NCBI GenBank assembly: GCA_039818985.1
Contig: JBCBSU010000001.1
Span: 2,258,367-2,322,366, forward strand
Direction: 5' to 3'
DNA length: 64,000 nt
DNA from: Pseudomonadota bacterium
GTDB taxonomy: Bacteria > Pseudomonadota > Alphaproteobacteria > Sphingomonadales > Sphingomonadaceae
Shown: positions 53,782 through 64,000 of the stretch, one piece after another
Position numbering within the stretch: position 1 is the first letter of the stretch
Layout: the number at the start of each line of letters is the position of its first letter
Translations under genes and position numbers: made by a program
The notes under the pieces: generated by a model
Seen by the model: only the letters and a program-made list of their open reading frames with translations
What the model was told of the DNA's origin: nothing
Database searches by the model: none

Positions 53782-55011
53782 ATGAAATATGAGAGTGACA
53801 TTAGGGGTGAGCGGGTCGAGACGCCGGTCGAGAATGTGTATCTCGACGAGGCCCGGAGCCCACGCCGCCGCAATATCCTTATTGCGGTCATCATAGCGAT
53901 CGCCGCCATCATTGGCGGAGTCTATTATTTTGTCAGCGGCGGCGTTGGCGACACCACTGTCGCTGCAGCCGATGACGAGCAGAATAGCAGCCAGGCGGTA
54001 ACGGTGATCGTCCCCGGCAGCAGCACCGTGGAACGCGTCATCAACGCCACCGGCACCTTTGCGGCGCGGCGCGAAATGCCGATTGGCGTGGCCGGTGAAG
54101 GCGGTCAGGTAATGCGGGTGCTGGTCGAGCCCGGCACATGGGTGCGCCGCGGCCAGACGCTCGCGGTTATCGACCAGTCGGTGCAAAGCCAGCAGACCCG
54201 GTCCCAAGCGGCTCAGATTGCTGTTGCTGAAGCCGATGCACGGCTGGCACAGAACCAGCTCGACCGCGCCAAGCAACTCGTCGACCGCGGCTTCATCTCG
54301 CAGGCCGATGTTGACCAGAGAACCGCTACCCGCGACCAGGCTATTGCCCGGGTCGAAGTTGCCAAGGCGCAGCTCAAGGAACTTCAGGCGCGCCAGGGGC
54401 GTTTGAATATAGTTGCACCGGCCAGCGGGCTGGTGCTCGCACGCAATATCGAGCCGGGACAGGTTGTCGGCGCGGGTACCGGCGTGCTGTTTCGTCTCGC
54501 CGCTGGAGGAGAAATGGAATTGCGCGCCCAGCTCAGCGAAAGCGATCTTGCAGGGCTGTCCAATGGTGTCACTGCAAAGGTTACGCCAACCGGTACGGAC
54601 AAGAGCTTTGAGGGTCAGGTTTGGCAAGTTGCGCCCATTATCAGCGAACAATCGCGTCAGGGTATTGCCCGTATTGCTCTGGCCTATGACCCGGCCATAC
54701 GCCCGGGCGGCTTTGGCAGCGTCGCCATTGTCAGCGGCGCAACAAACTCTCCAGTGCTGCCGGAATCGGCGATACAGAGCGACACCAAGGGTGCCTATGT
54801 TTATATTGTTGGCAAAGACAACAAAGTCGAACGCCGCGATATTGAAACCGGCGGGGTGAATGCCAGCGGTATTACCATCACCTCGGGCTTGGCCGGCGAT
54901 GAGAAGGTTGTGCTATACGCCGCCGGATTCCTCAACCCAGGTGAAACGGTCAACCCCCAGCTACGCGGAAGCGAGCAAGTCGCAACCGCGGACAATGGCG
55001 GCGAGAGCTAG
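53782..55011 (+). CDS. RND efflux periplasmic adaptor subunit
   Basis: This 409-residue protein has an inner-membrane anchor at about 32-50 (ILIAVIIAIAAIIGGVYYFV). A biotinyl-lipoyl-like domain (VLVEPGTWVRRGQTLAVID) follows, then an alpha-hairpin coil (QLDRAKQLVDRGFISQADVD), the second lipoyl half (ASGLVLARNIEPGQVVGAG) and beta-barrel/MP domains. It links the RND pump to an outer-membrane channel, which is not encoded here. Confidence 0.93.
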   Translation: MKYESDIRGERVETPVENVYLDEARSPRRRNILIAVIIAIAAIIGGVYYFVSGGVGDTTVAAADDEQNSSQAVTVIVPGSSTVERVINATGTFAARREMPIGVAGEGGQVMRVLVEPGTWVRRGQTLAVIDQSVQSQQTRSQAAQIAVAEADARLAQNQLDRAKQLVDRGFISQADVDQRTATRDQAIARVEVAKAQLKELQARQGRLNIVAPASGLVLARNIEPGQVVGAGTGVLFRLAAGGEMELRAQLSESDLAGLSNGVTAKVTPTGTDKSFEGQVWQVAPIISEQSRQGIARIALAYDPAIRPGGFGSVAIVSGATNSPVLPESAIQSDTKGAYVYIVGKDNKVERRDIETGGVNASGITITSGLAGDEKVVLYAAGFLNPGETVNPQLRGSEQVATADNGGES

Positions 55012-55053
55012 AAGGCACAAAACTGCAGGCATCAAGCAGATTGGGACAGGACA

Positions 55054-58000
55054 ATGAATTTTCGCAATATTTCCGCATGGTCCATCCGTAACCCGGTAAT
55101 ACCTCTGGTATTTTTTACCGGACTTCTGTTTGCTGGAATGCTCAGCTTTGCACGCATGGATGTGGTCAACAATCCGGATGTGGAGTTTCCTGCTGTTGCC
55201 GTTTCGATTACACAACCCGGCGCGGCCCCAACCGAGATTGAGAACCAGATTACCCAGCGTGTGGAATCGGCGGTTCGATCAATCAGTGGCGTTCGCCAGA
55301 TCACCTCCACAGCCAGCGAGAGCATCTCCAATACGACCGTCGAATTTGTCGTTGGCACCGATACCAATGATGCGGTTTCCGAGGTTAAGAATGCAGTAGA
55401 TTCAATCCGCGGCAGCCTGCCCGACGGGATTCAGGAACCGTTTGTCAGCAAGATCGAGATCGCTGGCGGTTTTCTCGGCATCTTTGCTGTGGAAGCCGAT
55501 GATATGACCATCGAGCAATTGAGCTGGTTTGTAGACGATACAGTCTCAAAGCGACTGCTCAAGATCAATGGCATGGCCGAAATTGATCGCTTTGGCGGCG
55601 TTGATCGCGAGATTCAGGTCATCGTGGATCCGGCCAAGATGCAATCGCTGGGGGTTACGGCCAGCCAGATCAACAATGTTCTGCGCCAGGTCAATCTCAA
55701 TGCCGCAGGCGGACGGGTTGAAGTTGGCGGCGCGCAGCAATCGGTACGTGTACTCGGCAACTCCAAAGATGCCTATGAGCTGTCGCAGACTCAGATACGC
55801 CTGCTTAACGGGACCTCTATCAAACTATCGGATGTCGCCACCGTTCGCGACGGCTTTGCCGAACGGACATCAATCAGCAAGGTGAAAAACAAAGAGGTCG
55901 TCAATTTCTCCATGTCGCGCGCCAAAGGGGCGTCCGATGTATCGACTTATGAAGAGGCTTTGGAAGAGATTGCCAAGATCGAAGCAGAAAATCCGGGCAT
56001 CAAATTCATCAAGCTTTTCAACACTGTCAAATATACGCAAGACCAATATGAAAGCTCAATCGCCGCCATGGTCGAAGGCGCGATATTGGCGGTTGTTGTT
56101 GTCTTCTTCTTCCTGCGCGACTGGCGCGCGACCATTATCTCCGCAGTAGCTATCCCGCTGTCTGCCATTCCGACCTTCTGGTTCATGGATCTGTTTGGCT
56201 TCAACCTCAACCAGCTGTCGCTGCTGGCTTTGGGACTGGTCGCTGGGGTCCTCGTCGATGACGCGATTGTGGAGATCGAGAATATTGTGCGCCATATGCG
56301 GATGGGGAAATCCGCCTATCAGGCCTCTATAGACGCTGCCGATGAAATCGGCCTTGCGGTTGTTGCCACCTCCTTCTGCATTGTCGCAGTATTCCTGCCG
56401 GTTGGCTTAATGCCAGGTATATCCGGCCAGTTTTTCAAGAATTTCGGCATCACCGTTGTGGTCTCGGTGCTGATGTCACTGGCGGTCGCGCGTATGATAA
56501 CACCGCTAATGGCTGCCTATTTTCTCAAGGCGAAAGGGCATGCAGAACACGGCGAAGGTCCACTGATGGACCGTTATATTGGTGTGTTGCGCTGGACGCT
56601 TGATGCGAGCAATTCTATCAAATGGCGCAACGCGTTGCCAAAAGTTCCGGTCCATTGGTGGGATCATCTGTTTTCTCTCCTTACGGGTATAGGCGTTATC
56701 GCGGCCTATTTGCTCTTGCAGTCCGTATTCGGATCAGCTGCTGAGACAACAGCTGCGCCGAGTCCGGATCAGGAAAACAGCATGCTGTCGTGGCAAACCC
56801 TGTTAGGTGCCGCGGGTGCTATCTTGGGGGTATATCTTCTTGGCCGCTTTACCAAATTTGTTTTGGTTATGATTTCCGCCACCTTCATGGGCTATGATGC
56901 GAACTATTTCACCCGCCGCGCCCAATATGCTGCGGTAAGAGCCAGAATGCTTGACCATCGGGTATGGATGATGGGTGTTGGCCTGGTGGCATTCATTTTG
57001 ACACTGGTCCTGTTTGCAATCACGCCGCCCCAATTTCAGCCGACTACAAATTCTGACACCAGTCAGATTACGATAGATGTGGTCCCCGGAACGACGCTTC
57101 AGCAAAAAGAACGGATAGTCGATGAGGTAGCTGAGCTCATGTATCAGCAGCCCGAAGTCGAGATGGCGCTGAAACGCGTCCGGTCGGGTCGGGAAAGCAG
57201 CATCTTCATTACACTGAAGAAAGATCGCGAAAAAACCTCCATCGAATGGGAGCGCGACCTTGCTCCGGTACTGGCGCAAACACCAGATGCGCGTGTACGC
57301 TTTCAGTCGCAGTCTGGCGGCTTTGGCAGTGGCCGTGACATGACCGTGTTGCTGGCGGGTTCTGACCCTGATGTGCTGCAAAAGGCGGCAGCTGATCTGG
57401 TCGAACAGATGAAAGGACTCGATACGCTAGTCGCACCGCGTGTCGAGGGCGATATGAGCCGCCCAGAAATTATCATTCAGCCGCGGACCGAATTGGCGGC
57501 CGAGCTGGGTATCACTACCGCAGCCCTGAGCCAGACTATCCGCATTGCAACACTGGGCGAGATTGAGCAGAATATTGCCCAATTCTCCCTTTCCGACAGG
57601 CAAATTCCGATTCGCGTGATGCTACCACAGTCTTCACGGCAGGACCTCTCGACCATTGAGAATCTACCCGTGCCGACAGCATCAGGCGGTTCCGTCCCGC
57701 TCAGCCGTGTAGCAGATATCAGCTATGGCGCTGGACCAACATCGATCCAGCGTTTCAACCAGAGTCGCCGTGTGCTTATCGGTGCTGATCTGGCTAAAGG
57801 TGTCGTGACAGGTACGGCACAAGAACAGATTAACAATCTGCCGATAATGCGTAATTTGCCAACCGGGGTCAGCACTGCCCCCGTCGGTGATGCAGAATGG
57901 CAGATTGAGTTGTTGAACAACTTCATTGTTGCGCTGGTTGCAGGTATTTTCCTGGTCTTCGCAGTCTTGGTGCTGCTCTATAAGCGTCTGATGTCACCGC

Positions 58001-58533
58001 TGGTCAACATGTGCTCGCTCGCACTGGCCCCTCTGGGCGGTATCTTTCTGGTCTGGGCCGTGGGCCAGCCGCTTTCCATGCCGGTGATGATCGGGGTGCT
58101 GATGTTGCTCGGGATCGTGTCGAAAAACTCGATCCTGCTGATCGACTTTGCCATTGAGGAGATGGCCACCGGTACCAAGAAATTCGAAGCGATCATGGAA
58201 GCCGGACACAAGCGTGCCCAGCCCATTGTGATGACCACTGTCGCCATGACCGCAGGCATGGTACCGACGGCACTGTCGCTGTCCGGAGATGGCGCATGGC
58301 GCGCACCGATGGGCACAGTGGTGATTGGCGGTCTGATCATGTCAACCCTGCTCACCTTGTTGATCGTGCCGGCCGGTTTCAGCCTGGCCGATGGTGTTGA
58401 AAAGCGGGTTGGGCCATGGCTGCGGCGCAAATTGCTCACCTACAATCCCGGCGATGCCAAGCCTGTCGGCAGTGCGGTGCCAAATACGGGTGATGACACG
58501 GCGGGCAAACCGGGTATACAACCTGCCGAGTGA
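55054..58533 (+). CDS. RND efflux permease (HAE1-like) with an extra two-TM insertion
   Basis: This 1159-residue proton-driven pump has TM1 and porter domains ([20 protein letters not shown]), the TM4 Asp pair in [20 protein letters not shown], and [20 protein letters not shown]. Family members are about 1030-1060 residues. Here about 100 extra residues (535-615) between TM6 and TM7 contain two further hydrophobic segments ([34 protein letters not shown]). Its stop overlaps the next gene (GTGA). The substrate is unknown. Confidence 0.92.
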   Translation: MNFRNISAWSIRNPVIPLVFFTGLLFAGMLSFARMDVVNNPDVEFPAVAVSITQPGAAPTEIENQITQRVESAVRSISGVRQITSTASESISNTTVEFVVGTDTNDAVSEVKNAVDSIRGSLPDGIQEPFVSKIEIAGGFLGIFAVEADDMTIEQLSWFVDDTVSKRLLKINGMAEIDRFGGVDREIQVIVDPAKMQSLGVTASQINNVLRQVNLNAAGGRVEVGGAQQSVRVLGNSKDAYELSQTQIRLLNGTSIKLSDVATVRDGFAERTSISKVKNKEVVNFSMSRAKGASDVSTYEEALEEIAKIEAENPGIKFIKLFNTVKYTQDQYESSIAAMVEGAILAVVVVFFFLRDWRATIISAVAIPLSAIPTFWFMDLFGFNLNQLSLLALGLVAGVLVDDAIVEIENIVRHMRMGKSAYQASIDAADEIGLAVVATSFCIVAVFLPVGLMPGISGQFFKNFGITVVVSVLMSLAVARMITPLMAAYFLKAKGHAEHGEGPLMDRYIGVLRWTLDASNSIKWRNALPKVPVHWWDHLFSLLTGIGVIAAYLLLQSVFGSAAETTAAPSPDQENSMLSWQTLLGAAGAILGVYLLGRFTKFVLVMISATFMGYDANYFTRRAQYAAVRARMLDHRVWMMGVGLVAFILTLVLFAITPPQFQPTTNSDTSQITIDVVPGTTLQQKERIVDEVAELMYQQPEVEMALKRVRSGRESSIFITLKKDREKTSIEWERDLAPVLAQTPDARVRFQSQSGGFGSGRDMTVLLAGSDPDVLQKAAADLVEQMKGLDTLVAPRVEGDMSRPEIIIQPRTELAAELGITTAALSQTIRIATLGEIEQNIAQFSLSDRQIPIRVMLPQSSRQDLSTIENLPVPTASGGSVPLSRVADISYGAGPTSIQRFNQSRRVLIGADLAKGVVTGTAQEQINNLPIMRNLPTGVSTAPVGDAEWQIELLNNFIVALVAGIFLVFAVLVLLYKRLMSPLVNMCSLALAPLGGIFLVWAVGQPLSMPVMIGVLMLLGIVSKNSILLIDFAIEEMATGTKKFEAIMEAGHKRAQPIVMTTVAMTAGMVPTALSLSGDGAWRAPMGTVVIGGLIMSTLLTLLIVPAGFSLADGVEKRVGPWLRRKLLTYNPGDAKPVGSAVPNTGDDTAGKPGIQPAE

Positions 58534-59828
58534 CGTCAGTACGCAATACTGGCTTCTCCGGGGGGCAAATCCAGGCACAGGATGATCGCGCGCGGCGCAT
58601 GCGCATCGTCGCGACTTCCCTGCTGTTCCTGATGGCGCTGATATTCATCGCCGCGCTGCAGCTCGAACAGCAGCATCACGCCTGGGGCTATGTTGTCGCC
58701 TTTTCTGAGGCAGCTCTGGTCGGCGGCCTTGCCGACTGGTTCGCGGTCACCGCGCTGTTCCGCCATCCGCTTGGCCTGCCGATACCGCACACCGCGATCA
58801 TCCCCAGGAACAAGGACCGCATTGCCACCACCATGGCGTCGTTCCTGCGCGCCAATTTCCTGATCCCCAAGGTGATGGCGCGACGGATGCGCAACATGAA
58901 TGTCGCTGCGGCCGCCGGCCGTTTCCTGCTGCGCGAGCATGAGGGTGATGCCACCGGCGAGAGCGCGATGCGGCTCGGCCTGTCCAGCCTGTTCGCCGAC
59001 ATCATGGAATCGCTTGATGACGAGCGGCTCGGCGGCATCGTCAAGACCGCGCTGCGCAAGCAACTGGGCGCACTGCATATCGCGCCGCTGCTCGGCCGCA
59101 TTCTCCAGGCAGCAATCGCCGATGGCCGACACCAGCCACTGATGGACTCGATGATCCGCTGGGCCGCACGCACCCTGGAGGCCAATGAGCATCTGATCCG
59201 CGACATGGTGCACAACAAGGCCAACACCATCATGCGCTGGACCGGACTTGATGACCGGCTGGCCAATGGCGTGGTCGATGGCCTGTACAAGCTGCTTGTT
59301 GAAGTGTCGGAAGATCCGGATCACCAGCTACGTGAAAAGGTTGAGGAAGGGCTGGCTTCACTGGCGCATGACCTGATCAACGATCCGGTGATGCACCAGC
59401 GTGTTGCCGATATCAAAGCCGAAGTGCTGGCCAATCCGGCCATGGGGCGCTGGATTGACGGGCTGTGGGAACGTGGACGCACGGCGCTGCTGACATCGGC
59501 GCGTGACCCTGATCGTGCGATGTCGGGCCAGTTCGGCCAAAGCCTCGAACAGGTTGGCGAAGCGCTGACCCGGGAAGGCCCGTTGCAGATTCAGGTCAAC
59601 CGCTTTGCCCGGCGCACCCTGGTCGGCGTCGCCACCCGCTATGGCGACCAGATTGTCAGGCTGATATCCGAGACGGTGCGCGGCTGGGATGCCGGAACGC
59701 TGACCGCAAGGGTCGAAGGCGCGGTTGGCCGCGACCTCCAATTCATCCGCATCAACGGCACGCTGGTCGGCGGGCTGGTTGGGCTGACAATTCACGGCAT
59801 ATTGGAGCTGGCAAAGTCTTTGAGCTGA
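58530..59828 (+). CDS. DUF445 family membrane protein
   Basis: This 432-residue protein starts at GTG 58530 inside the RND stop. It has an N-terminal TM segment (IVATSLLFLMALIFIAALQL) and the DUF445 hallmark GGLADWFAVTALFRHPLG followed by PHTAIIPRNKDRIA. A C-terminal TM (GTLVGGLVGLTIHGILEL) closes a long helical domain. The function is unknown. The overlap makes it part of the efflux operon. Confidence 0.88.
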   Translation: MTSVRNTGFSGGQIQAQDDRARRMRIVATSLLFLMALIFIAALQLEQQHHAWGYVVAFSEAALVGGLADWFAVTALFRHPLGLPIPHTAIIPRNKDRIATTMASFLRANFLIPKVMARRMRNMNVAAAAGRFLLREHEGDATGESAMRLGLSSLFADIMESLDDERLGGIVKTALRKQLGALHIAPLLGRILQAAIADGRHQPLMDSMIRWAARTLEANEHLIRDMVHNKANTIMRWTGLDDRLANGVVDGLYKLLVEVSEDPDHQLREKVEEGLASLAHDLINDPVMHQRVADIKAEVLANPAMGRWIDGLWERGRTALLTSARDPDRAMSGQFGQSLEQVGEALTREGPLQIQVNRFARRTLVGVATRYGDQIVRLISETVRGWDAGTLTARVEGAVGRDLQFIRINGTLVGGLVGLTIHGILELAKSLS

Positions 59829-59849
59829 TGTGAAACAATAGCTTGCAAA

Positions 59850-59891
59850 CCCAAATTTGGTGTATTAATCAGATAATACACCAAATTTGGG
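59850..59891. repeat. Perfect 18-bp inverted repeat before the CPBP protease gene
   Basis: Arms 59850-59867 and 59874-59891 are exact reverse complements (cccaaatttggtgtatta and its complement) with a six-base loop. The right arm touches the ribosome site gaaaggg of the next gene. It could be a terminator-like hairpin for the efflux operon, an operator, or an RNA structure hiding the ribosome site. Confidence 0.9.
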
Positions 59892-59904
59892 AAAGGGCCT
59901 CGCC

Positions 59905-60621
59905 TTGCTCGCAGAAATACAGCCAGTCGAAACTTCAAAAGAGGAAAATGGCCGATGGCATCTCGGTGCACTTGGCGACTTGCTCATCGTTATGGCGGTA
60001 CTGGTTTGCGTAAAGCAGTCGCTACTACCCTTTACCTATCTCTATGCCGGCCCCGCCTCTACCACCAGCGCGATGATAGTCGCCACCTATCTGTTATGGC
60101 GGCGGGGTTCAGGCTGGAAAGCACTGGGTCTTAAATGGCCGGAAAGCTGGTGGAAGATAGCTGCTTTAACGCTTCTGTCCGTGGTCGCTTTTCTTGCTGC
60201 AACCGGTTCCATGCAGTTTATTGCCAGCCAGTTTTTTGAAGACATCGGGACCAGTGGCCGCTTTGATCATGTCGAAGGTAATTTCTGGGCTTATATCGGA
60301 ATGATGGCTCTGGTCTGGACACATGGTTCATTCTTCGAGGAACTGTTGTTCAGAGCCTTTATCATCAACCGGTCAAGCAGCTTTTTAGGCGGCGGGCTGA
60401 GAGCAGATATTGTCGCCGCACTCCTCTCATCCATCTTCTTCGGCTATCGGCACTATTATTATCAGGGCCTATATGGTGCACTCGTCACCGGAGCGGCCGG
60501 CTTGGCTTTCGCCCTGATATATATCTGGACTGGTCGTAAAAATATTCTGCCGCTCATTTTCGCCCATGGTATTATCAACTCTCTTGGCCAAACGTTGCGC
60601 TATTTGGGTATTGACGGTTAG
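59905..60621 (+). CDS. CPBP family intramembrane glutamic endopeptidase
   Basis: This protein is 238 residues, most likely from TTG 59905 with gaaaggg upstream (a TTG at 59887 lies inside the hairpin). It has several TM segments and the Abi/CAAX-protease motifs: SFFEELLFRAFII (E-E-x-x-x-R), FFGYRHYYYQG (F-x-x-x-H) and FAHGIINSL (H-x-x-x-N). CPBP enzymes include CAAX proteases and bacteriocin self-immunity proteins. The target here is unknown. Confidence 0.88.
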   Translation: MLAEIQPVETSKEENGRWHLGALGDLLIVMAVLVCVKQSLLPFTYLYAGPASTTSAMIVATYLLWRRGSGWKALGLKWPESWWKIAALTLLSVVAFLAATGSMQFIASQFFEDIGTSGRFDHVEGNFWAYIGMMALVWTHGSFFEELLFRAFIINRSSSFLGGGLRADIVAALLSSIFFGYRHYYYQGLYGALVTGAAGLAFALIYIWTGRKNILPLIFAHGIINSLGQTLRYLGIDG

Positions 60622-60624
60622 AGC

Positions 60625-63600
60625 CTAACCGCCGCTCAGCAAAATCCGCGCCTGGCTGGCGATCTGCGCCAGCATCGATACACTCGGCGTCACCGCAAGC
60701 TGCGCCCGTTTCACCAACCGGCGGAACTGGGCGATGCGATCAGCATTGGCCTTGATCCAGGCCGCAACATGCGCCTCCGGATTATCGACATCGGTCAGGA
60801 ATTCACGCCGCATCTGCTGGAAATCGCGCGCCATGCCGGAGACCAGCAGCCGCTCCCACGGATCGGTCGGGCTCATCCGCGCCGCCGTCATCTGCACCCA
60901 GTCGAGCGCCAGGGCCGAGCCGAGATGGGAGAAGGCCTTGGTAACGACATCGGGTGCCAGACCCGACTCACGCGACAGAGCAGCCAAACCGATAGCGCCG
61001 TCCATTTTGAACACATGAACGATCATTCGTGCCAGTTCCTCCGGAGCACCTTCGCCGTGCAGTGTCTCCTCAAGCGCCCGGTGCTGCGAGCGCGATTCAT
61101 CGCTCAGCAGCTCGTCGACCTTGCCGGCAAGCGCCGCGACGCCATCGGCAAAATCGGTGACTATGGTGCCCGGCTGGGTCCGCGCATTGCTCTGGCGCAC
61201 AATGTCCGCCATTTGCGAGCGCAATGCCAGCGCAGCACGGTCGAACAGCATCAGTCGCACCTGCTCATCCATTACCGCATTGTCGAGCATGTCCCATAGC
61301 CTGGTCATGTCGAACAGCCGTTCGGCGGCGACAAAGGCGACGGCGATATGCCCCAGCGAGCAGCCTTCTTCCTCGGCCAGTTCCATCGGATGGATGATAC
61401 CGAGCCGGTTGATGATACGGTTTGCCAATTTGGTAGCGATCAGCTCCTTGCGCAGCTGGTGCCCGGTAATCTCGCCATGATAATCCTGCTGCATCGCTTC
61501 GGGGAACGCGGCAAGCAAGTCAGGCAGCATCGACGGATCATCGGCAACCGGACTGGCTTCGATGGCGTCCTGCAGGCTGAGCTTGGCGGTCGACAGCAAC
61601 ACCGCCAGCTCGGGTCGGGTCATGCCCTGATCGTCAGCGATCCGGCGCTTGAGCTGGTCATTATCACCAATACCCTCGACCTGGCGGTCGAGCCGACCGG
61701 TTTCCTCAAATGTCTCGATCAGCCGGATATAGGAAGGCAATGCCGCGGCACCGCCGCTCTCGGCAATGGACAGGCCCAGTGCCTGAAACCGGTTATCGGC
61801 CAGCACCAGTTCGGCCACGGCATCGGTCATGCTTTCGAGCAGCGCATTGCGATCCTCGGTCGATAGCCGCTCCGCCCGTACGGCCTGACCCAGGGCGATC
61901 TTGATATTGACTTCATTGTCCGAGCAATCGACCCCGGCACTGTTATCGATAAAGTCGGTATTGACCCGTCCACCTTCGAGCGAAAAGGCAATGCGCGCGG
62001 CCTGGGTAATACCCAGATTGGCGCCCTCGCCTATCACCTTGCAGCGCAGATCCTCGGCGTTGACGCGCAACCCGTCATTGGACGGGTCGCCGACATCGAC
62101 ATTGTTTTCCGACGCCGCTTTGACATAGGTGCCGATGCCGCCAAACCACAGCAGGTCGGCCTGCGATTTCAGGATAGAGGAGATCAGCGCATCAGGCTCT
62201 ATCTCTTCCTGCTCCAGACCCAGCAGCGCCTGGATCTCGGGCGTCAGCGTCACCGACTTTTGTGCCCTGGAGAACACCCCACCACCTTTGGAGATCAACC
62301 TGGTGTCATAGTCTTCCCAACTCGAGCGCGGCAGGTCGAACAACCGCTTGCGCTCGGTCCAGCTTTTCGCCGGGTCGGGATCGGGGTCGATGAAGATATT
62401 ACGATGGTCGAAGGCTGCGACCAGCCTGATCGCCTTGGAAAGCAGCATGCCATTGCCGAACACATCGCCCGACATGTCGCCACAGCCAATGACATTGACC
62501 GGCTGGCTCTGCACATCGATGCCCATTTCGAGGAAATGTCGCTGCACCGAGACCCAGGCACCGCGCGCGGTGATGCCCATCGCTTTATGGTCATAGCCCT
62601 GGCTGCCGCCACTGGCGAACGCATCACCAAGCCAGAAACCGGCATCTTCGGCGATGGCATTGGCAGTATCCGAGAAAGTGGCAGTGCCCTTGTCCGCTGC
62701 AACGACGAAATAGGGATCAACGCCGTCGCGCACATGCACCCCATCGGGATGCACCACCGCGCCATCGACAATATTGTCGGTAATCGACAGCAGGGAACGG
62801 ATGAATTTCTTATAGGCTTCCTTGCCCGCTGCAGCCCAGGCATCGCGATCACGCGCCGGATCGGGCAGCGATTTGGCGAAGAAACCGCCCTTGGCCCCGG
62901 TCGGCACGATCACCGCATTTTTCACCCGCTGTGCCTTCATCAGGCCAAGTATCTCGGTGCGGAAGTCATCGCGCCGGTCAGACCACCGCAGACCGCCACG
63001 CGCTACCGCACCGGCACGCAGATGGACACCCTCGACACTGGGGGCATAGACGAAGATTTCCCGCCAGGGCAGCGGCTTGGGCAGGCCCGGTACCTTGGCG
63101 CTCTCGATCTTGAACGCCAGCACTTCGCCGCGACCCGGAGCAAAGGCATTGGTGCGCAATATCGCCATGATCAGGTCGCGTAGCCGCCTGAGCAGACGAT
63201 CGTCATCGATCGCCGACACCTGGGTCAGGCCGTTGCGGATACTGCGCAATGCCAGATCCTCGGCATGGTCGCGATCCTTGTCAAAGGCCGGATCATGGCG
63301 GGCGCGGAACAGTACCATCAGCGACTGGGTCACCAGCGGCGCATCGCGCAGCGCGTCTACAAAGGTGCTCAGCCCGTAGGGCATGCCGGTCTGGCGCAGA
63401 TAGCGGAACCAGGCACGCAGCAGGACGACATCCTTGGTGGTCAGGCCATTGATCGTGATGAGTTGGTTGAAACCGTCATCCTCTGCCCGGCCGTCCAGCA
63501 CATTGCCGATCGCCTCTTCAAGCAGATTGGCACGCTCGAGCAGCGTCTCGGGTTTGACGTCGCCCTGGGCAGACAGGGTGAAATCATGGACATAGCCCAG

Positions 63601-64000
63601 TTCGCCATCGGCCAGCGGCGTCGGTACCTCTTCGAGAACATCGAAGCCGAAATGCTCGAGCACCGGCACCGCCTCGGACAAGGCAATCGAGCCGCGCACA
63701 TTGTAGAGCTTGAGGTGTAGCGCATCGGTAGCATCGCCGGATACCGCATAGAGCCGTGCCGACCGGCGTTTCCCGCCGCTCAGCGCGCGCAACCGCAATA
63801 TGTCGATCGCCGCCTCCTTGGCCCCGGACTCCATCCGGTAGCCTGCAGGAAAAGCCTCGGCATAGCGGCTGGCAAGAGCCGCGGCACGGCTGTCCTCACC
63901 AAATTCGGCCAGCGCATTCTCCACTTCGGGGAGCCAGCCGCGAACCATATGCTTGAGCTGGGCATCAAGCTTGTCGCCATCGGGAATGTGGCCATTGTCA
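60625..64000 (-). CDS. NAD-specific glutamate dehydrogenase (large type), N-terminus beyond right edge
   Basis: The frame runs from the stop at 60625 to the window edge, about 1124 codons. The catalytic region has GGLRWSDRRDDFRTEILGLM and NAVIVPTGAKGGFF, with the Lys of the dehydrogenase family. NAD binding follows (MSGDVFGNGMLLSKAIRLVA, CKVIGEGANLGITQAARIAF). This is the 180-kDa class of NAD-GDH, about 1550-1620 residues, catalysing glutamate to 2-oxoglutarate for catabolism. Roughly 450 N-terminal residues (regulatory ACT-like domains) lie outside. It ends 3 bp after the converging CPBP stop. Confidence 0.95.
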   Translation of the reverse strand, partial: DNGHIPDGDKLDAQLKHMVRGWLPEVENALAEFGEDSRAAALASRYAEAFPAGYRMESGAKEAAIDILRLRALSGGKRRSARLYAVSGDATDALHLKLYNVRGSIALSEAVPVLEHFGFDVLEEVPTPLADGELGYVHDFTLSAQGDVKPETLLERANLLEEAIGNVLDGRAEDDGFNQLITINGLTTKDVVLLRAWFRYLRQTGMPYGLSTFVDALRDAPLVTQSLMVLFRARHDPAFDKDRDHAEDLALRSIRNGLTQVSAIDDDRLLRRLRDLIMAILRTNAFAPGRGEVLAFKIESAKVPGLPKPLPWREIFVYAPSVEGVHLRAGAVARGGLRWSDRRDDFRTEILGLMKAQRVKNAVIVPTGAKGGFFAKSLPDPARDRDAWAAAGKEAYKKFIRSLLSITDNIVDGAVVHPDGVHVRDGVDPYFVVAADKGTATFSDTANAIAEDAGFWLGDAFASGGSQGYDHKAMGITARGAWVSVQRHFLEMGIDVQSQPVNVIGCGDMSGDVFGNGMLLSKAIRLVAAFDHRNIFIDPDPDPAKSWTERKRLFDLPRSSWEDYDTRLISKGGGVFSRAQKSVTLTPEIQALLGLEQEEIEPDALISSILKSQADLLWFGGIGTYVKAASENNVDVGDPSNDGLRVNAEDLRCKVIGEGANLGITQAARIAFSLEGGRVNTDFIDNSAGVDCSDNEVNIKIALGQAVRAERLSTEDRNALLESMTDAVAELVLADNRFQALGLSIAESGGAAALPSYIRLIETFEETGRLDRQVEGIGDNDQLKRRIADDQGMTRPELAVLLSTAKLSLQDAIEASPVADDPSMLPDLLAAFPEAMQQDYHGEITGHQLRKELIATKLANRIINRLGIIHPMELAEEEGCSLGHIAVAFVAAERLFDMTRLWDMLDNAVMDEQVRLMLFDRAALALRSQMADIVRQSNARTQPGTIVTDFADGVAALAGKVDELLSDESRSQHRALEETLHGEGAPEELARMIVHVFKMDGAIGLAALSRESGLAPDVVTKAFSHLGSALALDWVQMTAARMSPTDPWERLLVSGMARDFQQMRREFLTDVDNPEAHVAAWIKANADRIAQFRRLVKRAQLAVTPSVSMLAQIASQARILLSGG

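Noticed and set aside
53575-54651. A 358-codon frame antisense to the RND adaptor
   Set aside because: Antisense to a clear gene, with no recognisable domain.
1-64000. CRISPR arrays, complete insertion sequences, rRNA genes
   Set aside because: No regularly spaced repeats, transposase genes or rRNA-like sequence were recognised on reading.

Overview
The window looks like chromosomal DNA of an alphaproteobacterium of the order Sphingomonadales. Supporting this are an SciP (DUF1153) regulator, an FzlA-type GST-like division protein, a large NAD-dependent glutamate dehydrogenase, a Coq7-type ubiquinone hydroxylase, a split rod operon (flgF-flgG-flgA), high GC content with gat/cat-rich codon use, and an intergenic repeat of the type common in sphingomonads (38787-38854). 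Most of the window is ordinary core genome. The clearly accessory part lies between about 2.3 kb and 15.1 kb.

Region by region: (1) 1-2260, minus strand: flagellar rod genes flgF, flgG and the start of flgA, which runs off the left edge. (2) 2261-7016: an AT-rich spacer, a two-gene McrBC-type modification-dependent restriction system with a TTGA stop/start overlap, and a decayed P4-type tyrosine integrase fragment, together resembling an island remnant. (3) 7017-14825: a TetR-headed minus-strand operon (TetR, PhlG-like C-C hydrolase, FAD-linked oxidase, small membrane protein, exported sulfatase, membrane-anchored fumarylacetoacetase-family hydrolase) with a divergent GST gene and two tandem XapX genes. 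I read this as an uncharacterised catabolic cluster for an acyl-phloroglucinol-like or related aromatic compound, possibly sulfated. (4) tRNA-Leu(CAG) at 15100-15186. (5) 15701-26550: an NDUFA9-like SDR, a TetR/PF10118 divergent pair, three consecutive exported proteins including a Cys-rich Sel1-repeat protein, rplU-rpmA, a lipoprotein, a prolyl-tRNA editing protein, a VOC protein, a renalase-like flavoprotein and uppP.

(6) 26865-34590: glutamate synthase, with gltD first and gltB last and two DUF2059 secreted proteins between them, mostly joined by 4-bp overlaps. (7) 34660-51885: an outer-membrane beta-barrel protein, fzlA, ubiG, lysC, a nitronate monooxygenase-like enzyme, a Tat-exported dienelactone hydrolase-like protein, a TonB-like protein, a YdbS/YdbT-like PH-domain pair, PhoD, a DUF885 peptidase, coq7, dsbB, ctpA and mnmA. 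(8) 52572-53448: sciP and a GlsB/YeaQ-type membrane protein. (9) 53782-59828: an RND efflux adaptor and permease, translationally coupled to a DUF445 protein. (10) 59850-64000: a perfect 18-bp hairpin in front of a CPBP membrane protease, then the C-terminal two thirds or more of an NAD-glutamate dehydrogenase leaving the right edge.

The best candidate for an undescribed system is the TetR/PhlG/oxidase/sulfatase/FAH cluster. Secondary points of interest are the EVE-like insertion inside McrB, a 17-bp perfect palindrome that sits exactly on the lesions of the integrase pseudogene, the DUF2059 pair inside the glt operon, and the two-TM insertion in the RND permease. All identifications come from reading motifs; no database search was run.
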